A DNA stretch of 64,000 nucleotides from Lutibaculum baratangense AMV1 (GCF_000496075.1 NZ_AWXZ01000039.1:496001-560000); one strand, 5' to 3'. Counted from the stretch's first letter, positions 8,341 through 18,615 are shown. The notes: generated from the letters alone by a model not told the origin. Made by a program: numbers and translations.

Positions 8341-8470
8341 CCCGCCATCTCGCACGCGAGCGTGACCAGGCGCGTCCTGCAGCAGCAGACGCGCTTTTCC
8401 GGTGTTCGTCGATCGGTCGGCGAATGCAGTGCTCGCGGAGGATCAACCGGAAGACTGGAGTTTCAGGGCC

Positions 8471-9511
8471 ATGGCACTGCCCACGTTCACTATGCGTCAG
8501 CTTCTCGAGGCGGGCGTTCACTTCGGCCACCAGACCCACCGCTGGAATCCGAAGATGGAGCCGTATCTCTTCGGGTCGCGCAACAACATCCACATCATCG
8601 ACCTCGCGCAGACCGTGCCGATGCTGCACCGCGCGCTCGAGGCCGTCAGCGACACCGTCGCGCAGGGCGGCCGCGTGCTGTTCGTCGGCACGAAGCGGCA
8701 GGCTGCGGAAGAGGTGGCCGCGGCGGCCCGCCGGTGCGCGCAGTACTACGTCAACGCCCGCTGGCTCGGCGGCATGCTGACGAACTGGAAGACCATCTCG
8801 CACTCCATCCAGCGTCTGCGCCGCGTCGAGGAGATCCTGTCGGGTGAGACGGGTGAGGCCGGTAACCTCACGAAGAAGGAACTCCTTCGTCTGACGCGCG
8901 AGCGGGACAAGCTCGAGCGGTCGCTCGGCGGGATCAAGGACATGGGCGGGCAGCCCGACCTCATCTTCGTGATCGACACCAACAAGGAGCAGATCGCGAT
9001 CCAAGAGGCGCGACGCCTCGGCATCCCGGTCGCTGCCGTGCTCGATTCGAACTGCGATCCTGACGGCATCACGTTCCCCGTCCCCGGCAACGATGACGCC
9101 GGACGCGCGATCAATTTCTACTGCGACATGGTTGCGCGCGCCGCGATCGACGGCATCGGCCGCGGGCAGGGCGACATCGGCGTCGATATCGGCGAGTCCG
9201 AGGAGCCGATCGTCGAGGAAGCTCTGGCCGACAACGACACGGCGACCGCCGCTCAGCCGACGGGCGACTTCTCGTTCGAAACGCTTTCTGCCCCGCGTGG
9301 CGCTCCCGACGATCTCAAGAAGATCGCAGGGCTCGGCCCGGTGATGGAGCAGAAGCTCAACGACATGGGCATCTTCCATTACTGGCAGGTCGCTGCCTTC
9401 TCGCAGCAGGATGCCGCCCGGGTCGACGAGGCGCTGGCCGTCAAGGGCCGCGTCGAGCGTGACGGCTGGATCGAGCAGGCCAAGAAGCTGGCCGACCTCG
9501 AGGAGGCGTGA
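8471..9511 (+). CDS. rpsB: 30S ribosomal protein S2 with C-terminal helix-hairpin-helix extension
   Basis: Ribosomal protein S2, required for S1 binding and late 30S assembly. Residues 1-225 are canonical S2 ([32 protein letters not shown]). The protein is 346 residues, about 100 longer than the 240 of E. coli. The extra part is an acidic linker followed, from about residue 273, by a compact domain with a helix-hairpin-helix look ([15 protein letters not shown]). Long S2 proteins are known in several alphaproteobacteria. ATG 8471 is the only start that leaves the S2 N-terminus intact. First gene of the translation and envelope block. Confidence 0.97.
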   Translation: MALPTFTMRQLLEAGVHFGHQTHRWNPKMEPYLFGSRNNIHIIDLAQTVPMLHRALEAVSDTVAQGGRVLFVGTKRQAAEEVAAAARRCAQYYVNARWLGGMLTNWKTISHSIQRLRRVEEILSGETGEAGNLTKKELLRLTRERDKLERSLGGIKDMGGQPDLIFVIDTNKEQIAIQEARRLGIPVAAVLDSNCDPDGITFPVPGNDDAGRAINFYCDMVARAAIDGIGRGQGDIGVDIGESEEPIVEEALADNDTATAAQPTGDFSFETLSAPRGAPDDLKKIAGLGPVMEQKLNDMGIFHYWQVAAFSQQDAARVDEALAVKGRVERDGWIEQAKKLADLEEA

Positions 9512-9515
9512 GGAG

Positions 9516-9573
9516 CGGCGGGTTCACCCGCCGTCACAACCGAATTGGCTCCGGATGTCATGTTCGGAGCCAA
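9516..9573 (+). promoter_or_regulatory. Two tandem hairpins between rpsB and tsf
   Basis: Right after the rpsB stop there is a perfect 7-bp stem, CGGCGGG (9516-9522) with CCCGCCG (9527-9533), loop TTCA. Twelve bases on there is a second stem of 9 bp, TTGGCTCCG (9545-9553) with CGGAGCCAA (9565-9573), loop of 11. Neither has a run of T behind it, so full termination is doubtful. Attenuation, RNA processing or 3'-end protection of rpsB mRNA is more likely. In E. coli the same junction also carries RNA structure. Confidence 0.6.
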
Positions 9574-9604
9574 ACGCTCTTATTGAATCGATCAGGAGGC
9601 CGTT

Positions 9605-10537
9605 ATGGCTAATGTCACCGCGTCGATGGTGAAGGAACTCCGCGAGAAGACCGGCGCGGGCATGATGGACTGCAAGACCGCGCTCGCCGAGAACGACGGC
9701 GACATGGAGGCGGCCATCGACTGGCTGCGCGCGAAGGGTCTGTCGAAAGCCGCGAAGAAGGCCGGACGCGTCGCCGCAGAGGGTCTGGTCGCGGTGGCCG
9801 GCGGCGGCACCGAGAAGGCGGCAGTCGTCGAAGTGAACGCCGAGACGGATTTCGTCGCCCGCAACGAGATCTTCCAGAAGATGGTCACGACCATCGCCGA
9901 GGTCGCGCTTCAGGGCGACGGCGATGTGGAGGCGCTCAAGCAGAGCGCCTATCCCGGCGCCGGTCGCTCTGTCCAGGAGCAGGTCACGGAGAGCGTGGCG
10001 CAGATCGGCGAGAACATGACCCTGCGCCGCGCGCAGGTGTTCTCGGTGGAGCAGGGCGTCGTCTCCGCGTACGTGCACAGCGCGACCGCTCCGAATCTCG
10101 GCCGCATCGGCGTGCTCGTCGCGCTCGAATCGTCGGGCGACAAGGCTGCGCTCGACGTGATCGGCCGTCAGGTCGCGATGCATGTGGCGGCAACGAGCCC
10201 CCTCGCGCTCGACGTGAACGATCTGGACCCCGAGGTTGTGGAGCGCGAGCGGACCGTGCTCCGCGAGCAGGCCCGCGAGTCCGGGAAGCCCGACAGCATC
10301 ATCGACAAGATGATCGAGGGGCGCATCCGGAAGTTCTACGAGGAGTCCGTTCTTCTGAAGCAGGCCTTCGTCGTCGATCCCGACACGTCCGTCGAGAAAG
10401 CGGTGAAGAATGCCGAGGCCGAGGTCGGCGCACCGATCACCGTGAAGGGCTTCGCGCGCTTCGCGATCGGCGAGGGCATCGAGAAGGAGACGTCGGACTT
10501 CGCCGCCGAGGTTGCGGCCGCGGCGGGAGGCCGCTGA
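9605..10537 (+). CDS. tsf: Elongation factor Ts
   Basis: Guanine-nucleotide exchange factor for EF-Tu, 310 residues. The N-terminal UBA-like module has the [11 protein letters not shown] signature, and the TDFVARN motif that contacts EF-Tu lies at residues 81-87. AGGAGG stands just before the ATG. It is separated from rpsB by the two hairpins and followed by pyrH after 25 bases, the usual order. Confidence 0.98.
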   Translation: MANVTASMVKELREKTGAGMMDCKTALAENDGDMEAAIDWLRAKGLSKAAKKAGRVAAEGLVAVAGGGTEKAAVVEVNAETDFVARNEIFQKMVTTIAEVALQGDGDVEALKQSAYPGAGRSVQEQVTESVAQIGENMTLRRAQVFSVEQGVVSAYVHSATAPNLGRIGVLVALESSGDKAALDVIGRQVAMHVAATSPLALDVNDLDPEVVERERTVLREQARESGKPDSIIDKMIEGRIRKFYEESVLLKQAFVVDPDTSVEKAVKNAEAEVGAPITVKGFARFAIGEGIEKETSDFAAEVAAAAGGR

Positions 10538-10562
10538 GCGAGACCCGCGGGAGTCAATCGAG

Positions 10563-11264
10563 ATGACCCGGGTTCTCCTGAAGCTCTCCGGCGAGGCGCT
10601 CATGGGCGCCTCGCCTTTTGGTATCGACCTTCCGACGACGAGGGAGTACGCGCGCGAGATCGCCGAGTGCGCCCGCGATGGGGCCAGCATCGCTATCGTC
10701 GTCGGGGGCGGCAACATCTTCCGCGGCATGGCTGGCGCCGCGAAGGGCATGGATCGCGCCAGCGCCGATTACATGGGCATGCTCGCCACCGTCATGAACT
10801 CGCTCGCCGTCGCACAGGCGCTTCGCGACGCAGGCGTGGCCGCTCGGCCGATGTCGGCGATCCCCATGGAATCGATCTGCGAGACCTATACGCGCTACCG
10901 CGCCGACGAGTATCTGAAGAGCGGCGAGATCGTCGTCCTCGGTGGTGGCACGGGTTCGCCCTTCTTCACGACCGATTCCACCGCTGCGTTGCGTGCGGCG
11001 GAGCTTGGATGCTCGGCCATACTGAAGGCGACCCAGGTCGACGGCGTCTACGATTCCGATCCGAAGACCAATCCTGCTGCCACTCGCTTCGAGACGCTGA
11101 CCTATGGCGAGGTCCTCGCCAGGGACCTGCGGGTGATGGATTCCGCCGCGATCGCGCTTGCCCGCGACAGCGGCATTCCGATAATCGTGTTCGACATTCA
11201 TCGCGACGGCGCGCTTGCCGATGTCCTTGCCGGCCGCGGCCGCTTCACACGAGTCGCCGGATAG
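10563..11264 (+). CDS. pyrH: UMP kinase
   Basis: Phosphorylates UMP to UDP in pyrimidine nucleotide synthesis; hexameric amino-acid-kinase fold. The 233-residue protein begins LLKLSGEALMG, with VVGGGNIFRG as the nucleotide-binding glycine loop and QVDGVYDSDPK near the C-terminus. ATG 10563 matches the start of bacterial UMP kinases; the frame opens 51 bases earlier inside tsf. Confidence 0.97.
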   Translation: MTRVLLKLSGEALMGASPFGIDLPTTREYAREIAECARDGASIAIVVGGGNIFRGMAGAAKGMDRASADYMGMLATVMNSLAVAQALRDAGVAARPMSAIPMESICETYTRYRADEYLKSGEIVVLGGGTGSPFFTTDSTAALRAAELGCSAILKATQVDGVYDSDPKTNPAATRFETLTYGEVLARDLRVMDSAAIALARDSGIPIIVFDIHRDGALADVLAGRGRFTRVAG

Positions 11265-11327
11265 GGCCGCGACGCGCCTCGGTGCGGGAGGGCGCTCGCG
11301 CCAGAAGAAACGAGAAGGGGAACCTCA

Positions 11328-11888
11328 ATGGCCGGGGAATTCGACATCAACGATCTGAAGCGTCGGATGCAGGGAGCAGTGAGCTCTCTAAAGTCCGATT
11401 TTGCCGGACTTCGGACCGGACGAGCGAGCGCGGGCTTGCTGGATCCGATCACGGTCGATGCCTATGGCTCGAGCATGCCGATCAGCCAGGTCGCGACGGT
11501 GAGCGTCCCCGAGCCTCGCATGATTTCGGTCAGTGTCTGGGACCGATCGCTGGTCGGCGCGGTCGACCGTGCAATTCGCGAGTCGGATCTCGGCCTGAAC
11601 CCGGTGATGGACGGGCAGACCCTGCGTCTCCCGATCCCGGAGCTGAACGAGCAGCGTCGCCAGGAGATCGTCAAGGTGGCGCACAAATACGCGGAACAGG
11701 CCAGGGTGGCGGTGCGCCATGTCCGCCGGGACGGGATGGACACGCTGAAGAAGCTCGAGAAGGATCACGCGATCAGCGAGGATGACCAGCGCGTCTATGC
11801 CGATGAGGTGCAGAAGGCGACCGACGCGTCGATCAAGGAGATCGACGAGATGCTGGTCACCAAGGAAAAGGAAGTGATGCAGGTTTAG
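11328..11888 (+). CDS. frr: Ribosome recycling factor
   Basis: Splits post-termination ribosomes together with EF-G. Its 186 residues match the family length. The conserved LRTGRAS stretch near residue 30 and the C-terminal three-helix bundle ending in a long charged helix ([14 protein letters not shown]) are present. GAAGGGG precedes the ATG. It lies between pyrH and uppS as in most alphaproteobacteria. Confidence 0.97.
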   Translation: MAGEFDINDLKRRMQGAVSSLKSDFAGLRTGRASAGLLDPITVDAYGSSMPISQVATVSVPEPRMISVSVWDRSLVGAVDRAIRESDLGLNPVMDGQTLRLPIPELNEQRRQEIVKVAHKYAEQARVAVRHVRRDGMDTLKKLEKDHAISEDDQRVYADEVQKATDASIKEIDEMLVTKEKEVMQV

Positions 11889-11914
11889 GCCGCATCCGGC
11901 CGGAGACCTTCCTG

Positions 11915-12670
11915 ATGCGTGGTGGAGACGCCGTCCCGACGCAGGACGCGAAGTCGTCCAGGCCGACCCATGTCGCCATCATCATGGACGGCAACGGGCG
12001 ATGGGCGGCGGATCGCGGCCTCCCGCGGGCCAAGGGACATCACGCGGGTGTCGAGGCATTGCGGCGGACGCTGCGTGAGGCGGCGAATCTGGGCGTCCGC
12101 TACCTCACTCTCTTCAGCTTCTCGTCCGAGAACTGGTCGCGGCCGCAGAGCGAGGTCACGGAGCTGATGCAGCTCCTGAGGCACTTCATACGCGACGATC
12201 TCGCCGAGTTGACGCGAAACAACGTGCGTGTCCGGGTGCTCGGACGGCGGGACGATCTTCGCCCGGACATTCTCGAGCTCGTCGAGCATGCCGAGCGGGA
12301 GACGGCGGACAATGACGGGCTCTTTCTGCAGGTCGCGTTCAACTACGGCGCCCGGGACGAGATCGTCAGAGCAGCCCAGGCACTGGCGCGCGATGTTGCC
12401 TCGGGTCGCCTCGACGCGGACGCGATCGACGAGGAAGCGCTGGCCGCCCGTCTCGACACCGCCGGCCTGCCGGAGCCCGACCTCCTGATCCGCACGAGCG
12501 GCGAGCAGAGGATCTCGAACTTCCTGCTGTGGCAGTGCGCATATACGGAGTTCGTGTTCCTGCCGATCTGGTGGCCCGACTTCGATCGCAACGAGTTCCT
12601 GAAGGCACTCGATCTCTATGCCCGCCGGGAGCGGAGATTCGGCGGGCTCGTTCCGCATCCGGCGGAATAG
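11915..12670 (+). CDS. uppS: Undecaprenyl diphosphate synthase (cis-prenyltransferase)
   Basis: Condenses isopentenyl diphosphate units on farnesyl diphosphate to make the C55 lipid carrier for peptidoglycan and O-antigen. The 251-residue protein has the catalytic aspartate Asp25 in IIMDGNGRW, the [11 protein letters not shown] motif, and the C-terminal [15 protein letters not shown] and YTEFVF stretches. A short N-terminal extension of about 16 residues precedes the domain. The next gene, cdsA, starts nine bases after the stop. Confidence 0.97.
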   Translation: MRGGDAVPTQDAKSSRPTHVAIIMDGNGRWAADRGLPRAKGHHAGVEALRRTLREAANLGVRYLTLFSFSSENWSRPQSEVTELMQLLRHFIRDDLAELTRNNVRVRVLGRRDDLRPDILELVEHAERETADNDGLFLQVAFNYGARDEIVRAAQALARDVASGRLDADAIDEEALAARLDTAGLPEPDLLIRTSGEQRISNFLLWQCAYTEFVFLPIWWPDFDRNEFLKALDLYARRERRFGGLVPHPAE

Positions 12671-12678
12671 GCGGACCG

Positions 12679-13530
12679 GTGGCGAGGCTGCCCGATCAAC
12701 CGCTCACTGGGTCCCGGCTGGCGGACCTCTGGCTGAGGCTCGCCTCTGCCGTCGTGCTGGGTCCCGTGGCTCTCGCCGCGGCGTGGCTGGGAGGAACACC
12801 CTTCGCGATCGTCTGCGCGGTCATGGGCGTGGCGATCACGTGGGAGTGGAACGGGATCACGAGACAGAAGCGGCGGGATGCCGCGACTATTGCCGGCATG
12901 GCCGGTGTCGCGGCAGCGGTCGTTGCGCTTCTGCTCCATGGAGTTCTGTCTGCGGTCCTCGTTCTGGGGGCGGCAGCGGTCGCCGCGCATGTGCTTTCGC
13001 CCCGCCCGAGGTCTGTGCCGTTCGGTGCCGGCGCCGCGGTCATCTATGGCGGGCTTCCGACGCTGTCTCTCGTCGTCCTGCGCGGCGATTCCACGATCGG
13101 CCTCATCTGCGTCTTCTGGCTGTTCGCCGTGGTTTGGGCTGGTGATGTCGGAGCCTACTTCACCGGCAGGCTCGTCGGAGGACCCAAGCTCTGGCGGCGG
13201 GTCTCGCCGAACAAGACGTGGTCGGGGGCCGTTGGCGGGACTGTGGCAGCCTTCGCCGCCTCATCGATCCTGCTGTATTTCTCGCCTGGCGTTGCGCCCG
13301 TTCCCTTCTTCCTGCCGGTCGTGCTGAGCGCGGTGGCCCAGGCGGGCGATCTCGCCGAATCGGCGCTCAAGCGACACTTCGGTGCGAAGGACTCGAGCAG
13401 GCTCATCCCCGGTCATGGCGGTGTGATGGACCGTGTCGATGGGCTCGCTGCCGCCGCGGTGGTCGGTGTGCTGATCGGAATGGCCCGGGCAGGTGCGGAT
13501 CACTCCGCTGGAGGTCTCATTGCCTGGTAG
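12679..13530 (+). CDS. cdsA: Phosphatidate cytidylyltransferase
   Basis: Makes CDP-diacylglycerol from phosphatidate and CTP at the inner membrane. GTG 12679 yields 283 residues with about eight membrane segments. The family signature is complete near the C-terminus: SALKRHFGAKDSSRLIPGHG followed by GVMDRVD. The start is chosen because it lies just after the uppS stop and gives the usual N-terminus; the frame is also open within uppS. Confidence 0.95.
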   Translation: MARLPDQPLTGSRLADLWLRLASAVVLGPVALAAAWLGGTPFAIVCAVMGVAITWEWNGITRQKRRDAATIAGMAGVAAAVVALLLHGVLSAVLVLGAAAVAAHVLSPRPRSVPFGAGAAVIYGGLPTLSLVVLRGDSTIGLICVFWLFAVVWAGDVGAYFTGRLVGGPKLWRRVSPNKTWSGAVGGTVAAFAASSILLYFSPGVAPVPFFLPVVLSAVAQAGDLAESALKRHFGAKDSSRLIPGHGGVMDRVDGLAAAAVVGVLIGMARAGADHSAGGLIAW

Positions 13531-13554
13531 GCGTTCTGTGATAGGGGGAGGCGC

Positions 13555-14736
13555 ATGAGCGAGCCTCAATCCCTTACTATCCTCGGCGCCACCGGATCGA
13601 TCGGCACCTCGACGCTCGATCTCGTCGGCCGGTTGCCCGAGCGCTTCGTGCTTTCTTCCGTCACGGCCGGGACAAACGCTAAAGCGCTGGCGGCCATCGC
13701 GCGCCGCCACGGTGCCCAATTCGCGGCGGTGGCGGATCCGGCGGCCTATGAAGAGCTCAAGGCTCAGCTGTCGGGATCGGGTATTGCCTGCGGAGCGGGA
13801 CCGGCGGCGCTCGTCGAGGCGGCGGAGCGGCCGGCGGACCGCGTGATGGCTGCGATCGTCGGCACGGCCGGGCTCGCGCCGACCCTGGCGGCGCTCAGGC
13901 GGGGAACCACCGTCCTCCTGGCCAACAAGGAGTGTCTGGTCTCCGCCGGCGACTGCTTCATGCGCACGGCGCGGGAGCATGAAGCGGAGGTCCTGCCGGT
14001 CGACTCCGAGCACAGCGCGATCTTCCAGGCCCTCGAGGGACGGAATCGCGATTGCGTGGAGACGGCGACGCTGACTGCGTCGGGTGGGCCGTTCAGGACT
14101 GCGAGCCTGGAGCGGCTCGAGCAGGTCACTGCGGCCGAAGCCGTGTGCCACCCCAACTGGTCGATGGGTGCCAAGGTCTCGGTCGACTCGGCGACACTCA
14201 TGAACAAGGGCCTGGAGCTTATCGAGGCCCATCATCTCTTCGCCCTCTCGGCCGAACAGCTTCGTGTGCTCGTGCATCCGGAGAGCGTGGTGCATGGCCT
14301 CGTCTCCTACACGGACGGATCCGTCCTGGCCCAGCTTGCGCCGCCCGACATGCGTACGCCGATCGCCCTCAGCCTCGCCTGGCCGGCACGCATGACGACG
14401 CCGGTGCCGCGACTTGACCTGGCGCGGCTCGCAAAACTGACGTTCGAGGAACCCGACCTCGTTCGCTTCCCCGCGCTTGCCCACGCTCTGGCGGCGCTCG
14501 GCGCCGGCGGGGGCGCCCCAACCGTTCTCAACGCCGCGAACGAGGTCGCCGTCGCCGAATTCCTGGTCGGTCGACTACGGTTCCTCGATATTGCCAGAAT
14601 CGTGGGTGCTGTTCTTGATCGCGCAGCCGCTTCGCCGCTTACGGCTCCTGCCGAGCTCGACGATGCACTCGAACTTGACCGCTGGGCTCGGATGCTGACG
14701 CGCGAAGCAATCGCTCGCGCGCCGGAATCGGCCTGA
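13555..14736 (+). CDS. dxr: 1-deoxy-D-xylulose-5-phosphate reductoisomerase
   Basis: Second step of the MEP isoprenoid pathway, NADPH dependent. The 393-residue protein shows LGATGSIGTSTLDL (nucleotide binding), ANKECLVSAG, PVDSEHSAIFQ (metal and substrate binding), HPNWSMGAKVSVDSATLMNK and HPESVVHGLV. It feeds the product made by uppS two genes upstream. Confidence 0.98.
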   Translation: MSEPQSLTILGATGSIGTSTLDLVGRLPERFVLSSVTAGTNAKALAAIARRHGAQFAAVADPAAYEELKAQLSGSGIACGAGPAALVEAAERPADRVMAAIVGTAGLAPTLAALRRGTTVLLANKECLVSAGDCFMRTAREHEAEVLPVDSEHSAIFQALEGRNRDCVETATLTASGGPFRTASLERLEQVTAAEAVCHPNWSMGAKVSVDSATLMNKGLELIEAHHLFALSAEQLRVLVHPESVVHGLVSYTDGSVLAQLAPPDMRTPIALSLAWPARMTTPVPRLDLARLAKLTFEEPDLVRFPALAHALAALGAGGGAPTVLNAANEVAVAEFLVGRLRFLDIARIVGAVLDRAAASPLTAPAELDDALELDRWARMLTREAIARAPESA

Positions 14737-14762
14737 CCGGAAGCCCGGACGGAGGGGCTCTG

Positions 14763-15905
14763 ATGGAACTACTGAACGGCCTCGGAGGATTCGGCGGCAG
14801 CTTTCTGTTCTATGCGCTGCCTTTCCTCTTCGTCCTCACGGTTGTGGTGTTCTTCCACGAGCTCGGCCACTTCATGGTCGCGCGCTGGTGCGGCGTGAAG
14901 ATCGAAGCCTTCTCTGTCGGATTCGGGCCCGAGCTTTGGGGCTTCACCGATCGCCATGGCACGCGCTGGAAGCTCTCGGTCATCCCGCTCGGCGGCTATG
15001 TGCGCTTCTTCGGCGATGAGAACGTCGCCAGCGCTCCCGATTCGGAGGCGGTCGCGGGCATGGCCGAAGACGACCGACGCGCGAGTTTCCATGGGAAGGG
15101 GCTCGGAGCTCGCGCGGCGATCGTCGCCGCTGGGCCTATCGCGAACTTCATCCTCGCGGTCGTGATCTTCACGGTGATCTTCACGACCATCGGCCGCTTC
15201 GTTTCACCGGCCGAGGTGGAGACGGTGGTCCCCGACAGCGCAGCCGCCGAGGCGGGATTCCAGCCGGGCGACGTGATAACGGCGATCGACGGCAGGGCGA
15301 TCGGCAGCTTCTCGGAGATGCAGCGCATCGTCAGCACGAATCCCGAGGTGGAACTCACCTTTCGGGTCGACCGCGGCGGAGAGGAGGTGGTTCTGGCCGC
15401 CACCCCCGAACTCCAGGAGATCAGCGATCCCTTTGGCTCGACGCAGCGCATCGGGCGGCTGGGCATACAGGGTGTCGTCGGCGGCTCCGCGACGATGAAG
15501 CGATACGATCCGTTTACCGCCTTCGTGATGGGATTGGGTGAGACGTGGTTCGTGGTCGAGCGCACCGGAGCCTATCTTGCGGGGGTCGTGACGGGCACGC
15601 AGGCGGCCGACCAGTTGGGCGGTCCGATCCGCATCGCCCAGGTCTCGGGCGAGGTGGCGCAACTCGGGTTCGCGGCGCTTCTCAATCTGACGGCGGTGCT
15701 GTCGATCTCTATCGGGCTTCTGAACCTGCTGCCAATTCCGATGCTGGACGGCGGGCACCTTCTCTTCTATGCGGTCGAGGCCGTCAGGGGGCGGCCGCTG
15801 AGCGCGAGAGCGATGGAGATCGGCTTTCGGGTGGGACTGGCCTTCGTGCTGATGCTGATGATCTTCGCGACGTGGAACGACATCAGGCATCTGGCAAATC
15901 TGTAA
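14763..15905 (+). CDS. rseP: Site-2 intramembrane metalloprotease RseP
   Basis: Membrane-embedded zinc protease that cuts anti-sigma factors and remnant signal peptides. Of 380 residues, HELGH (32-36) in the first membrane helix and LDGGH in the third supply the zinc ligands; a single PDZ domain lies at about 140-205 (AEAGFQPGDVITAIDG). E. coli RseP has two PDZ domains; one is normal in alphaproteobacteria. Its possible client in this window is the single-pass putative anti-sigma protein at 26623-27087, which is speculation. Confidence 0.96.
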   Translation: MELLNGLGGFGGSFLFYALPFLFVLTVVVFFHELGHFMVARWCGVKIEAFSVGFGPELWGFTDRHGTRWKLSVIPLGGYVRFFGDENVASAPDSEAVAGMAEDDRRASFHGKGLGARAAIVAAGPIANFILAVVIFTVIFTTIGRFVSPAEVETVVPDSAAAEAGFQPGDVITAIDGRAIGSFSEMQRIVSTNPEVELTFRVDRGGEEVVLAATPELQEISDPFGSTQRIGRLGIQGVVGGSATMKRYDPFTAFVMGLGETWFVVERTGAYLAGVVTGTQAADQLGGPIRIAQVSGEVAQLGFAALLNLTAVLSISIGLLNLLPIPMLDGGHLLFYAVEAVRGRPLSARAMEIGFRVGLAFVLMLMIFATWNDIRHLANL

Positions 15906-16083
15906 CTCGTTGCCGGCGTGCAACGGCGTGGGGCATCTGAGGGGGCAATCGGTGTTGGCTGTTTCCAGAGCAGGGCAAACGGGATACAACCCGAAGCGCT
16001 CTAAGAGGCCGCTGCTCGCCTCGTGCGACTCGATTGTTCGCGCGCAACGCGTGGGCGAGACGGATCTAAGGATCGACAATCCG
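15906..16083. other. rseP-bamA intergenic region (178 bp)
   Basis: Holds a weak GTTGC/GCAAC hairpin right after the rseP stop. The bamA frame is open through the entire gap, so an earlier start cannot be excluded. No convincing promoter or ECF-type site was seen. AAGGA at about 16066-16070 is the likely but distant ribosome site of bamA. Confidence 0.4.
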
Positions 16084-18615
16084 ATGGTGTGGACGGTGCG
16101 TAAGACAAAACTGGCCCTGGCTCTTTTCATCCTGACGCTCGCTATGCTGGGGGCACCGGCCGGGGGCCAGCTGCTCGGCGTCTCGACCGCCCACGCCCAG
16201 ACCATCCGGAGCATCGCCGTCGAGGGCAACCGCCGGGTCGAGGACGACACGGTTCGCTCCTACATATCCCTCCAGCCTGGGCAGGCTTACAGCGAGGCCG
16301 GCGCCAGCGAGTCGATCAGGACGCTCTTCAACACCGGCCTGTTCTCCGACGTGCGGCTCACGATGCGCGGCAGCACGCTCGTGGTGAATGTCGAGGAGAA
16401 CCCGATCATCAACATCGTTTCCTTCGAGGGGAACGAGAAGTTCAAGGACGACGTGCTGACCTCGGAGATCGAGTCGCAGCCGCGCTCCGTCCTCACGCGC
16501 GCCAAGATCCAGAATGACACGCAGCGCGTCCTTCAGCTGTACCGGCGCGCAGGTCGCTTCGACGCCACGGTCGAGCCCAAGGTGATCGACCTCCCGGACA
16601 ATCGCGTCAACGTCGTGTTCGAGGTCCAGGAGGGCAGGAAGACCAGCGTCTCCCGGATCAACTTCATCGGCAACAAGGCGTTCTCGGACTCGGCGCTGCG
16701 CGACGTCATTTCCACGTCCGAGAAGAACTGGCTGAGCTGGCTCAAGACGAGCGACATCTACGATCCCGAGCGACTGGACGCCGATCAGGAGCTGCTCCGG
16801 ACGCACTACATGAAGAACGGCTACGCCGACTTCCAGGTCGTCTCGGCCGTCGCTGAACTCGACCGCGAGCGCAACGCGTTCTTCATCACGATCACGGTCG
16901 ACGAGGGGCCCCTCTACCGCTTCGGAAACGTCGACGTCGAAGCGTATGTTCCCGACGTCGATCCGCAATCGCTGCGCGGGGAGATCCTCACCAAGTCGGG
17001 CGCCGTCTACAATGCCGAGCTGGTCGACAAGACGCTCGAGCAGATGACCCTCGAGCTGGCGAAGAGCGGCTATGCCTTCGCGCAGGTACGTCCCCGCGGC
17101 GACCGAGATTACAGCGCCCAGACGATCAGCCTGACATATGTCGTGGAAGAGGGCGCCCGGGCCTATGTCGAGCGCATCAACATCCGCGGCAACACGCGCA
17201 CGCTCGACCGCGTCATCCGTCGCGAGTTCGATTTCGCCGAAGGTGACGCCTACAACGTCGTTCTCCTCGATCGTGCGAAGCGGCGCCTCGAAGCTCTGCG
17301 CTATTTCAAGACGGTGAACATCACGCGCGAGCCCGGCTCCGCCCCCGACCGTATCGTCATCAACGTCGAGGTCGAGGAACAGCCCACGGGCGAGCTCTCG
17401 CTGGGCGGTGGCTACTCGACGAGCGACGGCTTCCTCGCCGACGTTTCGATCACGGAGCGCAACCTTCTCGGTCGCGGCCAGCAGCTGCGGGTCGCCGGCG
17501 CGATGGGCGAGCGCACTCAGTCGGTCGACGTCAGCTTCACGGAGCCCTACTTCCTCGGCCGCCGGCTGGCGGCGGGCATCGACGGCTTCTATCGCTACCG
17601 CGAATACGACGACAACTCGACCTACGAGTCGAAGACCGTCGGCGGCGGGCTGCGCCTCGGCTTCCAGCTGACCGAGAACCTGTCGATGATCACGCGGTAC
17701 CGCCTGTACCAGAACGAGATCACGATTGAACATCCACTGGACGACGGGAACCTCTGCTATCCCGTCAGCACGAACGCGGACGGGACGATCAACTACAACG
17801 CGGGATGTACCCTTCCTGGTGATCAAGACCCGACCCGTGCGTACTACAATCCCGAAGCGTCGATCGCGCTCAAGCTGGCGGAGGGCAGGCGGCTCTACTC
17901 GGTGATCGGCTACGACCTCGTCTATTCCGACCTCGACAGCATGGCTCGTCCTACACGCGGCTTCTACGGGAAGTTCTCGAACGATATCGCTGGTCTCGGC
18001 GGCGATGCAGAGTGGGTGAAGGCCGAGATCGAGGGGCGCTACTATCATCCGATCCACAACCAGATCGTCGGCATGCTGAAGCTGCGCGGCGGCGTGATCG
18101 AGGGCTGGGGAGACGACGACGTCCTGATCACCGACACGTTCTTCGGGACCTCGAACCTCGTGCGCGGCTTCGGCAACTCCGGCTGGGGGCCCCGCGACCT
18201 CACGCCGGGTGGCCAGCGTGACGCCATCGGCGGCACGGTCTATGCCGCGGCCACGGCCGAGGTCCAGTTCCCGATCCCCTTCGTCCCGAGCGACCTCGGC
18301 TTCAGGGGCGCACTCTTCGCCGATGCCGGCGTCCTCACGAGGCCGGGCTTCACCGGGAATCCCACGACCGGGCTTCCGGGCGGCGCCGGATACCTGCTCG
18401 AATGCGAGGGCATCAATGCCGATGGAAGCGGCGTCGTGCCGGCGGCGGCCACCGGCTGCTACGTCGACGATGCCTCGATCCGCGCCTCGGTCGGCGTCAG
18501 CGTCCTCTGGGACTCGCCGTTCGGCCCGCTGCGCGCGGATGTCGGCTATGCCGTCCTGAAGGAAGACTACGACGACGAGCAGGTCTTCCGCTTCGGCGCC
18601 GGCAAGCAGTTCTGA
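16084..18615 (+). CDS. bamA: Outer-membrane protein assembly factor BamA (Omp85)
   Basis: Central component that inserts beta-barrel proteins into the outer membrane. From ATG 16084 the protein has 843 residues: a signal peptide ending AHA-Q at 38/39, five POTRA repeats to about residue 430, and a 16-strand barrel containing the VRGF lid motif (LVRGFGNSGWGPRD) and a terminal phenylalanine (FRFGAGKQF), the usual BAM recognition end. The start is chosen so that the signal peptide begins with a short basic segment. Located between rseP and lpxD as in most proteobacteria. Confidence 0.96.
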   Translation: MVWTVRKTKLALALFILTLAMLGAPAGGQLLGVSTAHAQTIRSIAVEGNRRVEDDTVRSYISLQPGQAYSEAGASESIRTLFNTGLFSDVRLTMRGSTLVVNVEENPIINIVSFEGNEKFKDDVLTSEIESQPRSVLTRAKIQNDTQRVLQLYRRAGRFDATVEPKVIDLPDNRVNVVFEVQEGRKTSVSRINFIGNKAFSDSALRDVISTSEKNWLSWLKTSDIYDPERLDADQELLRTHYMKNGYADFQVVSAVAELDRERNAFFITITVDEGPLYRFGNVDVEAYVPDVDPQSLRGEILTKSGAVYNAELVDKTLEQMTLELAKSGYAFAQVRPRGDRDYSAQTISLTYVVEEGARAYVERINIRGNTRTLDRVIRREFDFAEGDAYNVVLLDRAKRRLEALRYFKTVNITREPGSAPDRIVINVEVEEQPTGELSLGGGYSTSDGFLADVSITERNLLGRGQQLRVAGAMGERTQSVDVSFTEPYFLGRRLAAGIDGFYRYREYDDNSTYESKTVGGGLRLGFQLTENLSMITRYRLYQNEITIEHPLDDGNLCYPVSTNADGTINYNAGCTLPGDQDPTRAYYNPEASIALKLAEGRRLYSVIGYDLVYSDLDSMARPTRGFYGKFSNDIAGLGGDAEWVKAEIEGRYYHPIHNQIVGMLKLRGGVIEGWGDDDVLITDTFFGTSNLVRGFGNSGWGPRDLTPGGQRDAIGGTVYAAATAEVQFPIPFVPSDLGFRGALFADAGVLTRPGFTGNPTTGLPGGAGYLLECEGINADGSGVVPAAATGCYVDDASIRASVGVSVLWDSPFGPLRADVGYAVLKEDYDDEQVFRFGAGKQF

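Noticed and set aside
16066-18057. 663-codon minus-strand open frame opposite bamA
   Set aside because: Shadow of a real gene in GC-rich DNA: composition rich in Arg, Ala, Val and Asp, no domain, no ribosome site, fully opposite a certain gene.
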